A DNA stretch of 64,000 nt from GCA-002050365 sp031359215 (GCA_031359215.1 JANMAA010000071.1:1-64000), one strand, 5' to 3'. Shown: positions 44,502 through 53,888, counted from the first letter of the stretch. Numbers and translations are program-made. The notes: a model not told the origin generated them from the letters alone.

Positions 44502-47500
44502 TTACGCGCCGGCGGGGGCTAGTTTTTCCGAAACTTCCGGCTCGCTCGCGGCTGAAAGTTCTTCGGAATCTTTTATCAATGAATCTTTGACGATCTTTTC
44601 CTGTTCGAGATTGTGAATAGCGTAACTTCCGGTTGCCGGAGATGCGGAAGCGGCTCTGCCGACATAGTTTAAGGTCATATTGTCGGGTTTAGTTTCCCGC
44701 AGACGCGATTCGACAAATCCCCAACTACCCATATTTTTCGGTTCTTCCTGTGTCCAGAACAATTGTCGGGCGTTTTTATAGCTTGCAAATATCTCTTTCA
44801 GTTTTTCAGCCGGGAAAGGATAAAATTGTTCGAGCCGGACAATCGCTACACGCTCATCATTTGCATCCTGCCGTGCGGCATCGAGATCATAATAGACCTT
44901 GCCGCTTGCCAGAACGATGCGTTTCACTTTATCTCTATCGATAATCGCCGCATCATCGATGACCGGCTGAAATCCGCCGCCGGTTAAATCCGCCACCGAC
45001 GAACTTGCCGCCGGAAGACGAAGCAAACTTTTCGGTGTCATCACGATTAACGGTCGCACAGTTGCCTGATGCGCCTGACGACGCAGAAGATGAAAATATT
45101 GAGCGGGCGTTGTCGGGTAACAAACCTGTAAATTATTCTCCGCACATAGTTGTAAATATCTCTCAAGCCTCGCCGAAGAATGTTCGGGACCTTGCCCTTC
45201 GTATCCGTGCGGCAAAAGCAGCACAAGCCGGCATTTTTGCTGCCACTTATCTTCGGATGCGGAAATATACTGGTCAATAATAACCTGTGCGCCGTTGGAA
45301 AAATCGCCGAATTGCGCTTCCCACATCACGAGCGCGTCTTTTGCGAGCATCGAATAGCCGTATTCAAACCCGAGAACGGCGTTTTCCGACAAAGAACTGT
45401 CGAAAACATCGAATCGAACGTCGTCTTTTTTGTTTTCACCGCGAAGTTCGGCAAGCGGACACCAAACCGCACCGTTATTCGTGTCATACATCAGCGCGTG
45501 ACGATGCGAAAATGTTCCGCGACCGGAATCTTGTCCGCTCAACCTGACATTCTTACCGTCTAAAACCAGCGACCCGAACGCGATCGCCTCCGCAAATCCC
45601 CAATCCATCGGCACTTCACCCGTTCCCATCTTCGCCCGACGCGCTAATTGACCGACCATTTTCGGATTAATATGAAATCCTTCGGGAACGAGCGATATTT
45701 TCTCCGCCACTTTACTCAATATTTCGCCTGAAATAGCCGTCTCCAAAATATTCGATCCGTCTTCTTCATCGACCGGCGGCGTTAAATTAACTTTTTTGGG
45801 CTTCTCTTCGGCAATCTGCTTCGCGCGCTTTAAAATGTCCTCGTATTTACCGATAACCTTATCGGTCATTTCCTTTAATTCGTCCTCCGTTATCACGCCG
45901 AGCCTGATAAGTTTTTGCGCGTAGATGTGCAGCACGCCCGGATGAGCCTTAACCCGCGCATACATCAGCGGTTGTGTGTAACTCGGCTCGTCACCTTCGT
46001 TATGTCCGAGCCTTCGGAAACCGATTAAATCGAGCGCAACGTCTTTGTTAAACTCCTGACGGTAATCAAGAGCTATTTTCACCACGCGAAAAGCCGCTTC
46101 GGGTGAATCGCCGTTGATGTGAAAGATCGGAAGCTGTGTTATCTGCGCCGCGTCGGTCGAATAAATCGAAGTGCGACCCGCTTCCGGCGTAGTGGTGAAG
46201 CCGATCTGATTATTGATGACAATATGAATCGTGCCGCCGGTCTTATAACCGCGCAAATTAGCCAACTGCAAGGTTTCCATAACAATTCCCTGCCCTGAAA
46301 ACGCCGCGTCACCGTGCAAAAGAACGGGTAAAACTTTATCGTTGACCATTTCGCGCGATTCATCATCGCCTTCGAGCAGTTCGTCCTGCCGCGCCCGCGC
46401 CATTCCTTCAACTACCGGATCAACAAACTCTAAATGCGACGGATTTGATGAAAGTTGAATTTTTACCTGCTTGCCGTTATTTGTCTGACGGGTTCCGATT
46501 GCGCCTTGATGGTATTTAACATCGCCTTCGTCAGCCGGAAAATTCGGATGAGTCGTGCCTTCAAATGCTGTAAAGATACGTTCCGCCATTCCGCCTTTGT
46601 CCGAATCGCCGATGATATTCGCCAACACGTTCAAACGCCCGCGATGTGCCATTCCCATAAAGACTTCTTCCACACCGCGCCCCGATGCTTCTTCGATAAG
46701 CTGGTCAAGAAGTGGAATAACGGTTTCCGTGCCTTCGAGTGAAAAGCGTTTTTGCCCGAGATACTTACGGTGCAGAAATTGTTCGAACTGTTCGGCTTCG
46801 ATGAGCTTTTGCAAAAGTTGCTTCTGCGTTTCGGGCGTGAGCGGTTCGGTGTCCACGAATTGTTGACGGACTTGTTCGCGCAGCCAAATCTTTTCTTCCT
46901 TGCTCTGGATGTGACGATATTCGATGCCGACCTTTCCGCAATATGCTTTTTGCAAGATATTTAAAATCTCACGCAAAGATGCCGTTTCCGTTCCGTGAAG
47001 TCCGCCCGTGATAAACTCACGGTCTAAATCCCAAATCGTCAAACCGTAATTCTCAAGATCGAGTTCCGATGCGTGATAGCGAGTCATATTGAGCGGATCA
47101 ATGTCGGCGAGAAGATGTCCGCGAATCCGATAAGCATTGATAAGTTCCAAAACTTTCGCCTGTTTAACCGTTTGTTCACGATAATGATCGCCGCCGAGCA
47201 TAATCGGATTATTATCTTCCGCCCAACGAAGCGGCGCGTAATTGATGCCCAAATCGCTGAAAATCTCATCGTAGAAGGCGTGATTGCCAATCAAAAACTG
47301 ATGAATCTTTGCCAAGAACAACCCGCTTTCCGCTCCTTGAATAACGCGATGATCGTAAGTCGAAGTCAACGTGATCGTTTTGCTGATGCCGAGCTGCGAA
47401 AGCGTCGCGGCGGACATCGCCTGATATTCCGCCGGATATTCGATTGCGCCGGTGGCAATAATTGCGCTTTGCCCCGCCATCAGGCGCGGATTCGACGAAA

Positions 47501-48275
47501 CCGTGCCGAGCGTTCCGGGATTTGTCAGCGAAATCGTCGTGCCTTGAAAATCATTAATCTCAAGTTTTCCGTCACGCGCCTTTTTCACCGTTTCATTGTA
47601 TGAATCAAGAAATTCGGCAAAATTCATCTTTTCCGAACCTTTGATATTAGGCACGAGCAAGTTGCGCGAACCGTCTTTTTTCTCGATGTCAATCGCAATC
47701 CCGAGATTGACCGATTCATTTTCAAGCCGCGAAGCTGCACCATTCACAACACCGAAACCGAAGTTGAGCGACGGGTATTCTTTCAACGCTTTGACAATCG
47801 CCCACGCGATCAAGTGTGTATAAGAAACTTTACCGCGTCCTTGAAGTTTAAGATTTTCGTTGATAATTCGGCGGTTTTCTTCCAAAACTTTAACAGGCAA
47901 ACTTCGCACGCTCGTCGCTGTCGGCACCGTCAGGCTTTCCTCCATATTAGCGACAATAACTTTCGCCACGCCGGTTAATGGTTTGACCCCGACATTTTCA
48001 CCGACTTTGGTTTCCGTCGGCTTTTTCGCCATTGTTTCGGCTTGTTTGGTTTCGGTTTGCGGAGTTGCAGGTTGCGATTTGACGGCGGTTGCCTGTCCGT
48101 TGCCGCTTTCAGTCGGCGCATTACCGTCTAACAAATCGCCAAAAAACGTCCGCCAAGATTCATCGACAGAATTCGGATTGCTTTGGTAACGATTCAGTAA
48201 ACCTTCGACATAGCTGGCATTCGCGCCAAAATTTTCGGTAATATACTCGGATAAATTTGTAACTTTTTCGCTCAC
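44502..48275 (-). CDS. kgd: Fused 2-oxoglutarate dehydrogenase E1/E2 (KGD type)
   Basis: Multifunctional 2-oxoglutarate decarboxylase/dehydrogenase of the TCA cycle, 1257 residues, built as in mycobacterial KGD. A short E1-type N-terminus (ENFGANASYVEGLLNRYQSN) and an Ala/Thr/Pro-rich linker come first. An E2 succinyltransferase domain without lipoyl domain follows (about 100-340), with SLTNPGTLGTVSSNPRLM and TSTYDHRVIQGAESG carrying the catalytic His. The ThDP-dependent E1 part then has MGMAHRGRLNVLANI, LHGDAAFSGQGIVMETLQL and VINNQIGFTT. The start is a GTG at 48275 behind an AGAGGT. The separate lipoyl carrier and E3 must be encoded elsewhere. Confidence 0.95.
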   Translation of the reverse strand: MSEKVTNLSEYITENFGANASYVEGLLNRYQSNPNSVDESWRTFFGDLLDGNAPTESGNGQATAVKSQPATPQTETKQAETMAKKPTETKVGENVGVKPLTGVAKVIVANMEESLTVPTATSVRSLPVKVLEENRRIINENLKLQGRGKVSYTHLIAWAIVKALKEYPSLNFGFGVVNGAASRLENESVNLGIAIDIEKKDGSRNLLVPNIKGSEKMNFAEFLDSYNETVKKARDGKLEINDFQGTTISLTNPGTLGTVSSNPRLMAGQSAIIATGAIEYPAEYQAMSAATLSQLGISKTITLTSTYDHRVIQGAESGLFLAKIHQFLIGNHAFYDEIFSDLGINYAPLRWAEDNNPIMLGGDHYREQTVKQAKVLELINAYRIRGHLLADIDPLNMTRYHASELDLENYGLTIWDLDREFITGGLHGTETASLREILNILQKAYCGKVGIEYRHIQSKEEKIWLREQVRQQFVDTEPLTPETQKQLLQKLIEAEQFEQFLHRKYLGQKRFSLEGTETVIPLLDQLIEEASGRGVEEVFMGMAHRGRLNVLANIIGDSDKGGMAERIFTAFEGTTHPNFPADEGDVKYHQGAIGTRQTNNGKQVKIQLSSNPSHLEFVDPVVEGMARARQDELLEGDDESREMVNDKVLPVLLHGDAAFSGQGIVMETLQLANLRGYKTGGTIHIVINNQIGFTTTPEAGRTSIYSTDAAQITQLPIFHINGDSPEAAFRVVKIALDYRQEFNKDVALDLIGFRRLGHNEGDEPSYTQPLMYARVKAHPGVLHIYAQKLIRLGVITEDELKEMTDKVIGKYEDILKRAKQIAEEKPKKVNLTPPVDEEDGSNILETAISGEILSKVAEKISLVPEGFHINPKMVGQLARRAKMGTGEVPMDWGFAEAIAFGSLVLDGKNVRLSGQDSGRGTFSHRHALMYDTNNGAVWCPLAELRGENKKDDVRFDVFDSSLSENAVLGFEYGYSMLAKDALVMWEAQFGDFSNGAQVIIDQYISASEDKWQQKCRLVLLLPHGYEGQGPEHSSARLERYLQLCAENNLQVCYPTTPAQYFHLLRRQAHQATVRPLIVMTPKSLLRLPAASSSVADLTGGGFQPVIDDAAIIDRDKVKRIVLASGKVYYDLDAARQDANDERVAIVRLEQFYPFPAEKLKEIFASYKNARQLFWTQEEPKNMGSWGFVESRLRETKPDNMTLNYVGRAASASPATGSYAIHNLEQEKIVKDSLIKDSEELSAASEPEVSEKLAPAGA

Positions 48276-48671
48276 TTTGTTTTATGACCTCTTTTGATAT
48301 TCACGGGTGCAAAAGATAATTTTAACGCAAAATACTGAAATTTCACAGCCTGACGAAATTATAATTTTTTGAGGCTTTATGTTATTATTTTGCTGAGAAA
48401 CTGTTTGAAACTTAATTCACGTCGCCAAAGGCGACCAAAATTATAGCCTAGCGAGAATCGCTAGGTGTTTGATAAATTCGATGTTCCGACGCTGAAAGCA
48501 TCGAACAAATAAAAGATGATTGTTGCTCGCCCTCAGCGAGCAATTGACTTATTTTTTACATTCCTAGCGATTCTCTCTAGGCTATAATGTTCGTCATCTT
48601 CGATGACAAGATAGAGATTATCGAGTTTTCAAAAAGTTTCTGAGAAAGCTATACCAAAACATTCAGCCGCT
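48276..48671. other. Intergenic region containing a MITE
   Basis: The 396 bases between kgd (minus) and the ATPase gene (plus) consist largely of the 244-base MITE described separately (48397-48640). The remaining flanks should hold the two divergent promoters; none is clear by eye. Confidence 0.55.
48397..48640. mobile_element. MITE with IS5-family-like terminal inverted repeats
   Basis: A 244-base non-coding element. Left end GAAACTGTTTGAAAC (48397-48411) and right end GTTTTCAAAAAGTTTC (48625-48640) are inverted copies with one mismatch and one extra base. TGA flanks both sides (48394-48396 and 48641-48643), a TNA duplication typical of IS5-family transposition. Inside lies a 26-base inverted pair (48440-48465 and 48563-48588, one mismatch) and smaller hairpins such as GTCGCC-AAA-GGCGAC (48421-48435) and TTGCTCGC/GCGAGCAA (about 48522-48542). 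The ends match the IS terminus at 120-135, so a related transposase probably moved it. Confidence 0.78.
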
Positions 48672-50162
48672 ATGCCGCAAAAAAAGAACAACTCAAACAA
48701 TTCAGAAAAGCCGCAAAACGCTTATTTTCTCTCGCTTGAATTGGAAAATGTGCGTTGCTTCGGCGAAAGACAGAAGATTGACCTTTCGGATGGTAATAAT
48801 AATCCAAAACGATGGACGATTATTTTGGGTGATAATGGAATAGGAAAAACCACGCTTTTGCAAATTTTGGCATCTCTTGCTCCTGTAAAACCTAGAAAAG
48901 AAATTACATCTTCACAATTAGACACAATTGAATCAAAAGGATTTAAAACACATTTTGAATTAGGTTCTAATTTAAAATCTCTACGGCGGAATACACCAAT
49001 AATAAATAAGTACTTTGACAATATTATAGATATTCCAGACGATTGGAATATCTCGGCTGAATTAGAAAAAACATTAGAAATACTAAACCTCTTTGTAAAA
49101 GCACTTCTAAAGGAAGGAGCTATGTTTAGTTATTGCACTTTTGCTCAAGGATTTCCTATTAATACTAAAAGTAATAATTCATATACAGAAGTTAGCTGGA
49201 CTTTATTAATTGGTTTAGAAAAAGAAATTGAAATAGTCTTTCCTTTTGGTAAACCCATTGAGATGTTTTGTTTTGGTTATGGTGCTAGTCGTAAGGCTGG
49301 AGAAACTTCTTTATCCGAGCAAAAAGAGAAAAAAAATTACGAAACTCTTTTTGATGAAACAAAATTGCTTATTAATCCAGAAGAATGGCTTTTGCAATCT
49401 GATTATGCTTCAAGACGCGAATCTGAATTTTCGGACAAACGAAAATGCGAACTACACATTGTGAAAGAGATTCTTATCAAAATCTTGCCTGATGTTATTG
49501 ACATAAGAGTTAGCGAAACCGAAAGCGGAAGAAATCCGAAGCCAATAGTAGAATTTCATACACATTATGGTTGGGTTGAAAGCAAAGATTTGAGTCTCGG
49601 TTATCGGACTTCGATGGCTTGGATAGTTGATTTTGCTTCAAGAATGTTTGACCTTTATCCTGAAAGCGAAAATCCTTTGGCAGAACCGGCGGTTGTTTTG
49701 ATTGATGAGATTGATTTGCATCTGCATCCGAAATGGCAACGCGAATTGATTGATTATCTGACGAATCTTTTCCCGAACACGCAGTTTATCGTGACGACGC
49801 ACAGCCCTTTGATTGTGCAGGCGGCGGCGGCGCGTGATGCGAATATCGTCGTTTGCCGGCGTGAAGGCGATCACGTTGTCATTGACCAATCCGTCGAAGC
49901 TGTGCGCGGCTGGCGTGCCGATCAGATTTTGACGAGCGACCTTTTTGATTTGCCAAGCACACGCGACACGGAACTCGAAAAAATCGAAAAACAACGCCGT
50001 GAAATTCTTTCAAAAGCCAAACTGACCAAAGCCGACGAGAAAAAACTCAAGACGCTTTCCGCCAAACTCGACGATTTGCGCGTAATGGAAAATCCCGAAG
50101 ACGACAAAGCGATGGACATTATTCGCCGTGCGGCGGCTCATTTACAAAACGGACAAAGCTAA
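48672..50162 (+). CDS. AAA ATPase of a Septu-like (PtuA-like) defence pair
   Basis: A 496-residue ATPase of the RecF/OLD/SMC-like AAA_15/AAA_21 type. Walker A is GDNGIGKTTLLQILASL (starting near residue 53), a signature-like LSLGYRTSMAW is near 300, and AVVLIDEIDLHLHPKWQREL plus FIVTTHSPLIVQAA give Walker B and the switch His. A charged helical tail (KLTKADEKKLKTLSAKLDDL) ends the chain. An HNH nuclease gene starts 9 bases later. An ATPase of this class paired with an HNH nuclease is the layout of Septu (PtuA/PtuB), an anti-phage system. The middle (about 85-240) is AT-rich with codon use unlike its neighbours, which suggests transfer. A general overcoming-lysogeny-type nuclease partner is the alternative. 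Confidence 0.8.
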   Translation: MPQKKNNSNNSEKPQNAYFLSLELENVRCFGERQKIDLSDGNNNPKRWTIILGDNGIGKTTLLQILASLAPVKPRKEITSSQLDTIESKGFKTHFELGSNLKSLRRNTPIINKYFDNIIDIPDDWNISAELEKTLEILNLFVKALLKEGAMFSYCTFAQGFPINTKSNNSYTEVSWTLLIGLEKEIEIVFPFGKPIEMFCFGYGASRKAGETSLSEQKEKKNYETLFDETKLLINPEEWLLQSDYASRRESEFSDKRKCELHIVKEILIKILPDVIDIRVSETESGRNPKPIVEFHTHYGWVESKDLSLGYRTSMAWIVDFASRMFDLYPESENPLAEPAVVLIDEIDLHLHPKWQRELIDYLTNLFPNTQFIVTTHSPLIVQAAAARDANIVVCRREGDHVVIDQSVEAVRGWRADQILTSDLFDLPSTRDTELEKIEKQRREILSKAKLTKADEKKLKTLSAKLDDLRVMENPEDDKAMDIIRRAAAHLQNGQS

Positions 50163-50171
50163 ATTCTCATT

Positions 50172-50915
50172 ATGATTCGCGTCAAGAAACCTAAACAAAT
50201 TCCTAAAATTTTAAAGACGGAAGGTAAAGCCAAACGCACTGAAATGTGTGAGGCTTTTAACAAAGGCGAGATAAAATTCGAGTTTGACAATAAAATTTAC
50301 GGACACGAAACCGTGAAAAGTGTTTTGAAAAAATCTCAACACGACAAATGTTTTCTTTGCGAATCGAAAGTTACACATATTTCATCCGGCGATGTCGAAC
50401 ATTTTCGACCAAAAGGCGGTTATCGCCAAAGTGCAAAAGATAGGTTGCAAAAACCGGGTTATTTTTGGTTGGCTTACGAATGGGAAAATCTGTTCTTTGC
50501 CTGCGAATTGTGCAATCGCCGTTTCAAAAAGAATTTATTTCCGTTGCTAAAGTCTGAAAATCGTTGCATTTCTCACAAAATTGGCACAAGCCAAGAAGAA
50601 CCACTTTTTATCAATCCCGAAACTGAAAACCCGCAAGACTTTATTTCTTTTCGCGGTGAAATTGTTTTTGCAATTGACGGAAATTTGCGCGGAAAAACTA
50701 CTATTGAAGGCGCAGGACTCGACCGCGTTGAGTTGGAATCAAATCGAAAAACCGTTTTGGAGAAAATTCGTCTAATTTACAATTTAGCTAACAATAATCC
50801 GCCATCACCTTTAAGAGATGAAGCTCTTGTTTGTCTTCAAGAAGAATTCACTTCCGAAAAACACGAATATTCATCAATGATAAAAGCAGCTTTGGCAGTA
50901 GAGTTTAAGTTTTAG
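50172..50915 (+). CDS. HNH endonuclease of the Septu-like pair (PtuB-like)
   Basis: A 247-residue HNH nuclease. Zinc-type CxxC pairs are CFLC (C60, C63) and CELC (C111, C114). The catalytic block GDVEHFRPKGGYRQ (about 73-86) contains the expected His, and FWLAYEWENLFFACELCNRR provides the Asn. These features match the HNH nucleases that partner ATPases in Septu and in retron-associated PtuAB modules. It starts 9 bases after the ATPase gene and is surely co-expressed with it. No reverse transcriptase is nearby, so a retron is not indicated. Confidence 0.82.
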   Translation: MIRVKKPKQIPKILKTEGKAKRTEMCEAFNKGEIKFEFDNKIYGHETVKSVLKKSQHDKCFLCESKVTHISSGDVEHFRPKGGYRQSAKDRLQKPGYFWLAYEWENLFFACELCNRRFKKNLFPLLKSENRCISHKIGTSQEEPLFINPETENPQDFISFRGEIVFAIDGNLRGKTTIEGAGLDRVELESNRKTVLEKIRLIYNLANNNPPSPLRDEALVCLQEEFTSEKHEYSSMIKAALAVEFKF

Positions 50916-50928
50916 ATTTTATCGCAAC

Positions 50929-51564
50929 TTACTGTTCGCTATTTCTTAACGGATTTTTGATTTTAATATTTACTTCGACCGGAACAACACGCTTGAATTT
51001 CAGAAACGATTTTTTGAAATGTCCGAAGACGAAAACCGTTCCCGTAACCGTCCATTCTGCTTTTGAATCTCTCATTTCGTTCACTGCGCCGCGCAGGGTT
51101 TGTCGTGTTCCGACAAAAATTTTCACGGGTTTCGGCAAAGTTATGATTTCATTTTTCCTGAATTCAAAAGATTCCCGATATTCTTCTATATCAACTGCTA
51201 AACCGTTGACGCGAAAATCTTTGAATGTTAGAAAATCAACCGTGCCGCTTTGTTCGAGCGCGTCAATTTCTGCCGAAAGTTCAAGCGTTACGCCTGTTAA
51301 GGAAACGTCAACAAGTTCGGGTTCACCGACTTTGACATACGCTTCGGAATTATCTTTTTCTACGCTTTTAGCAGATTTGGAATTTCGTTTATTCTGATTT
51401 TTGACCGAGATTTTCGCTTTATAAACTTTGTAGCCGCGAATTTTGTCAGGTAAGTCTTGGGCAGATGAAAAAGTGGAAAATGGCAGAAAAAATAAACCGC
51501 AGAAACACAAAAAAGCAGAGAATTTTTTATTCAAAAACAGACTAGATAATGCTTTTGGTTTCAT
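50929..51564 (-). CDS. Hypothetical secreted protein (211 aa)
   Basis: I do not recognise a family. A long hydrophobic signal peptide covers about residues 15-36 (FSAFLCFCGLFFLPFSTF, then SSAQ). The mature part starts DLPDKIRGYKVYKAKISVKN and is predicted beta-rich with internally repeated KxKxPVxxxVxI-type strands near the C-terminus (FKRVVPVEVNIKIKNPL). It starts 11 bases after the stop of the CheA-like kinase gene on the minus strand and is probably co-transcribed with it. Confidence 0.65.
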   Translation of the reverse strand: MKPKALSSLFLNKKFSAFLCFCGLFFLPFSTFSSAQDLPDKIRGYKVYKAKISVKNQNKRNSKSAKSVEKDNSEAYVKVGEPELVDVSLTGVTLELSAEIDALEQSGTVDFLTFKDFRVNGLAVDIEEYRESFEFRKNEIITLPKPVKIFVGTRQTLRGAVNEMRDSKAEWTVTGTVFVFGHFKKSFLKFKRVVPVEVNIKIKNPLRNSEQ

Positions 51565-51575
51565 TTCTTAAAATC

Positions 51576-52814
51576 TTAGTGCATCGGCGGTTGAATTTTT
51601 TCAGGCAAAAAAATCTCGAACGTCGTGCCTCTTCCGTTTCGACTTTTCACATTGATCGTTCCTTTGAGTCTTTCAATTGTATCTTTAACAACATCAAGCC
51701 CGATTCCACGACCGGAGATTTCCGTTATTTCTGATGCGGTTGAAAATTGAGATTGAAAAATCAGGTTAAGCGTTGCTTGTTCGGTCAGGATTTCACCGGC
51801 GGAAATCAAATTTTTCTCTATTGCTATTGCTTTTACTTTTTCCAAATCCACACCGCTTCCGTTGTCGGCAAAAATCAAGTGCCAACCATTTTTATCAAAT
51901 TTTATATTAATTTTGATCACCCCTTTTTTATCAATGGCGTGGTCAATCGCGTTGCGCGTTAAGTGCAGAAGTATGTTGAAAACGGATTTGAGTTTTTCGA
52001 CCGGAAGATCAATTTTATCAGCCGCAATTTCAAAATCGATTGTTTTGCCGAATTTACTTGCTAAATTTTTACCGTGAGCAATTATTTTTGACAAAATCCC
52101 TTGCAAATCTTCAGTAAAAATCTTTGGCGAAATATTCAACATAATTTCTGCCGATTGAGTTTTGGCAATATCTTCGATGATTGATTTTTTTGCCGAACTT
52201 GCGAAAAGAATCTGGAAACCTATTTTGCCGCTGTCATTAAATTTCTTACTTGGAAATGTAGCGATTATATCGCTTGAATTGCTTATATTATCTCGCAGTT
52301 CTTTAAATTTTTCGGTGAAATTTGCTAAATCGAATCCGACCTCGAAACACCAAAGACTTTTCTCATTTTGCAATGCCGAGTCAAGCGCGATTTTCTCTAT
52401 CCCGGAAAGCGAGGCGAGAATTTTTGGCGGGATTTCCGGCGGAAAATCAACCGGAACGAATTGTCGGAGTTTTTGAGGAATTAATCGTTGAACCTTTTCG
52501 ACAAATTGCGTAGGAAATTCGAAATCTTTTTGCCTGAGAGAATTTATCAATAATCCGATGCCTTCAGTAAAAAATTCACTAAATTTTTCAGTTGAAATAA
52601 TTTCCTTGGCGGAAAGAATTGTTTCAAGTTCGTGCGCTAAACGGCTGGAATTGTCAAAAGCAAGCGTTTGCGCCGTGCCTTTGATGGTGTGGAGTGTGCG
52701 AAAGACTTCGCGCTTCTCCGAATCGTAAAAATCTTCTGTATCTCTTAAATTATTTTGCAGAATTTTGAGATTTTGCACTGAATCATAAACAAATTGTCGG
52801 CGAAATGTCTCCAT
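51576..52814 (-). CDS. CheA-like histidine kinase with Hpt and HATPase domains
   Basis: A 412-residue protein of the CheA class. The N-terminal Hpt domain (about 1-110) has REVFRTLHTIKGTAQTLAFD with the phosphorylatable His in TLHTIKGTA. A divergent middle follows (about 120-245). The HATPase has LLHLTRNAIDHAIDKKGVIK (N box), FADNGSGVDLEKVKAIA (G1 box) and GRGIGLDVVKDTIERLKGTI (G2 box). There is no recognisable CheW-like coupling domain at the C-terminus, which ends soon after the ATPase domain. No chemotaxis genes or response regulator lie nearby, so its partner is unknown. Confidence 0.88.
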   Translation of the reverse strand: METFRRQFVYDSVQNLKILQNNLRDTEDFYDSEKREVFRTLHTIKGTAQTLAFDNSSRLAHELETILSAKEIISTEKFSEFFTEGIGLLINSLRQKDFEFPTQFVEKVQRLIPQKLRQFVPVDFPPEIPPKILASLSGIEKIALDSALQNEKSLWCFEVGFDLANFTEKFKELRDNISNSSDIIATFPSKKFNDSGKIGFQILFASSAKKSIIEDIAKTQSAEIMLNISPKIFTEDLQGILSKIIAHGKNLASKFGKTIDFEIAADKIDLPVEKLKSVFNILLHLTRNAIDHAIDKKGVIKINIKFDKNGWHLIFADNGSGVDLEKVKAIAIEKNLISAGEILTEQATLNLIFQSQFSTASEITEISGRGIGLDVVKDTIERLKGTINVKSRNGRGTTFEIFLPEKIQPPMH

Positions 52815-52892
52815 ATTTTAGCCAAAACCATCTGCTTGAACGGACGATTTACTCATACTGAAAAAAACAACTACTTATTCAGATGAGTCTGA

Positions 52893-53360
52893 CTAAAGCG
52901 ACGAAGCATGCGTTTTTTTATTCGCTTCTTTCTCATTTTCAGTAGGATTGTTTGCCAGATCGTGTTTTATGGCATCGAGAATACCATTGATAAATTGGGT
53001 GGCTTCAAAGGTTGAAAAGCGGCGGGCAATTTCTAAGGCTTCGTTGATAACAACGGTGTGCGGCGTTTCTTCAAAAAGAAATTCATAAACGGCGAGGCGC
53101 AAAACATTGCGATCAACTATCGCCATCCGTTCTATGCGCCAATGCTCGGCGCGGGTGCGGATTCGTTCATCAATCGTGGCAAGTTCGCGCAATGTGCCGA
53201 CAGTTAATTTATCGGCAAACTCGCGCGTTGCATCGTCCGACTCCGCATCGCTGAGTTCATTCCAATAGTTGATTGTCAAAACACTTCCGAGCGTTTTGGC
53301 AACATCTGCCGCAAATAACATTTGCAAAGCACTTTCACGCGCCTTTCGCCGTGTTCCCAT
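52893..53360 (-). CDS. nusB: Transcription antitermination factor NusB
   Basis: RNA-binding antitermination factor of 155 residues with the all-helical NusB fold. It starts MGTRRKARESALQMLFAADV, the standard N-terminus, and contains IDERIRTRAEHWRIERMAIVDRN and INEALEIARRFSTFEATQFINGILDAI, the family signature. NusB joins NusE at boxA in rRNA leaders. It follows ribH with a 6-base gap, the usual ribH-nusB arrangement, so the two are one operon. Confidence 0.96.
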   Translation of the reverse strand: MGTRRKARESALQMLFAADVAKTLGSVLTINYWNELSDAESDDATREFADKLTVGTLRELATIDERIRTRAEHWRIERMAIVDRNVLRLAVYEFLFEETPHTVVINEALEIARRFSTFEATQFINGILDAIKHDLANNPTENEKEANKKTHASSL

Positions 53361-53366
53361 AATTCT

Positions 53367-53888
53367 TCAAACGACATGCGGAAAAGCCATTTCTTTACTT
53401 TTCGTCGGTGCTTCGTCGCTATCCATCGTCTTATACAAATTCACGAGTTCAACCGCCGACATCGCGGCTTCGAAACCCTTATTTCCCGCCTTTACGCCTG
53501 TTCGATTAATCGCCTGTTCAAGCGTATCGGTTGTTACTACCGCAAACAAACAAGGAACGCCCGTTTGCATTGAAACCTGCGCCGTGCCTTTGGCGGCTTC
53601 GCCCGCGACATAATCGAAATGCGGAGTTTCGCCGCGAATGACGACTCCGATGCATATAACCGCGTCAAACTTTCCGCTTGAAGCCGCTTTTTGCGCCGTC
53701 AAAGGCAGTTCAAAAGAACCCGGAACTTTAAATATCTCGACCGCATTTTCATCTGCGCCGAGTCTTTCAAGCCCGTCCAATGCACCTTCAATCAACTTCG
53801 ATGTCAAAAAATCGTTCCACCGCGAAGCGACAATCGCAAAACGAAAACCTGTAGCGGTTAAAAATCCCTGATGCACTTTTGGCTGCAA
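53367..53888 (-). CDS. ribH: 6,7-dimethyl-8-ribityllumazine synthase
   Basis: Penultimate enzyme of riboflavin synthesis, 173 residues. FAIVASRWNDFLTSKLIEGA, IFKVPGSFELPLTAQKAASS, AVICIGVVIRGETPHFDYVA and FAVVTTDTLEQAINRTG are the substrate-binding and conserved blocks, with His in TPHFDY as catalytic residue. It forms icosahedral or pentameric assemblies in the cytoplasm. It is followed by nusB. No FMN riboswitch is visible upstream. Confidence 0.97.
   Translation of the reverse strand: MQPKVHQGFLTATGFRFAIVASRWNDFLTSKLIEGALDGLERLGADENAVEIFKVPGSFELPLTAQKAASSGKFDAVICIGVVIRGETPHFDYVAGEAAKGTAQVSMQTGVPCLFAVVTTDTLEQAINRTGVKAGNKGFEAAMSAVELVNLYKTMDSDEAPTKSKEMAFPHVV

Noticed and set aside
48672..50915. 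A retron encoding the ATPase/HNH pair
   Set aside because: No reverse transcriptase frame and no retron-type noncoding RNA is visible next to the pair.
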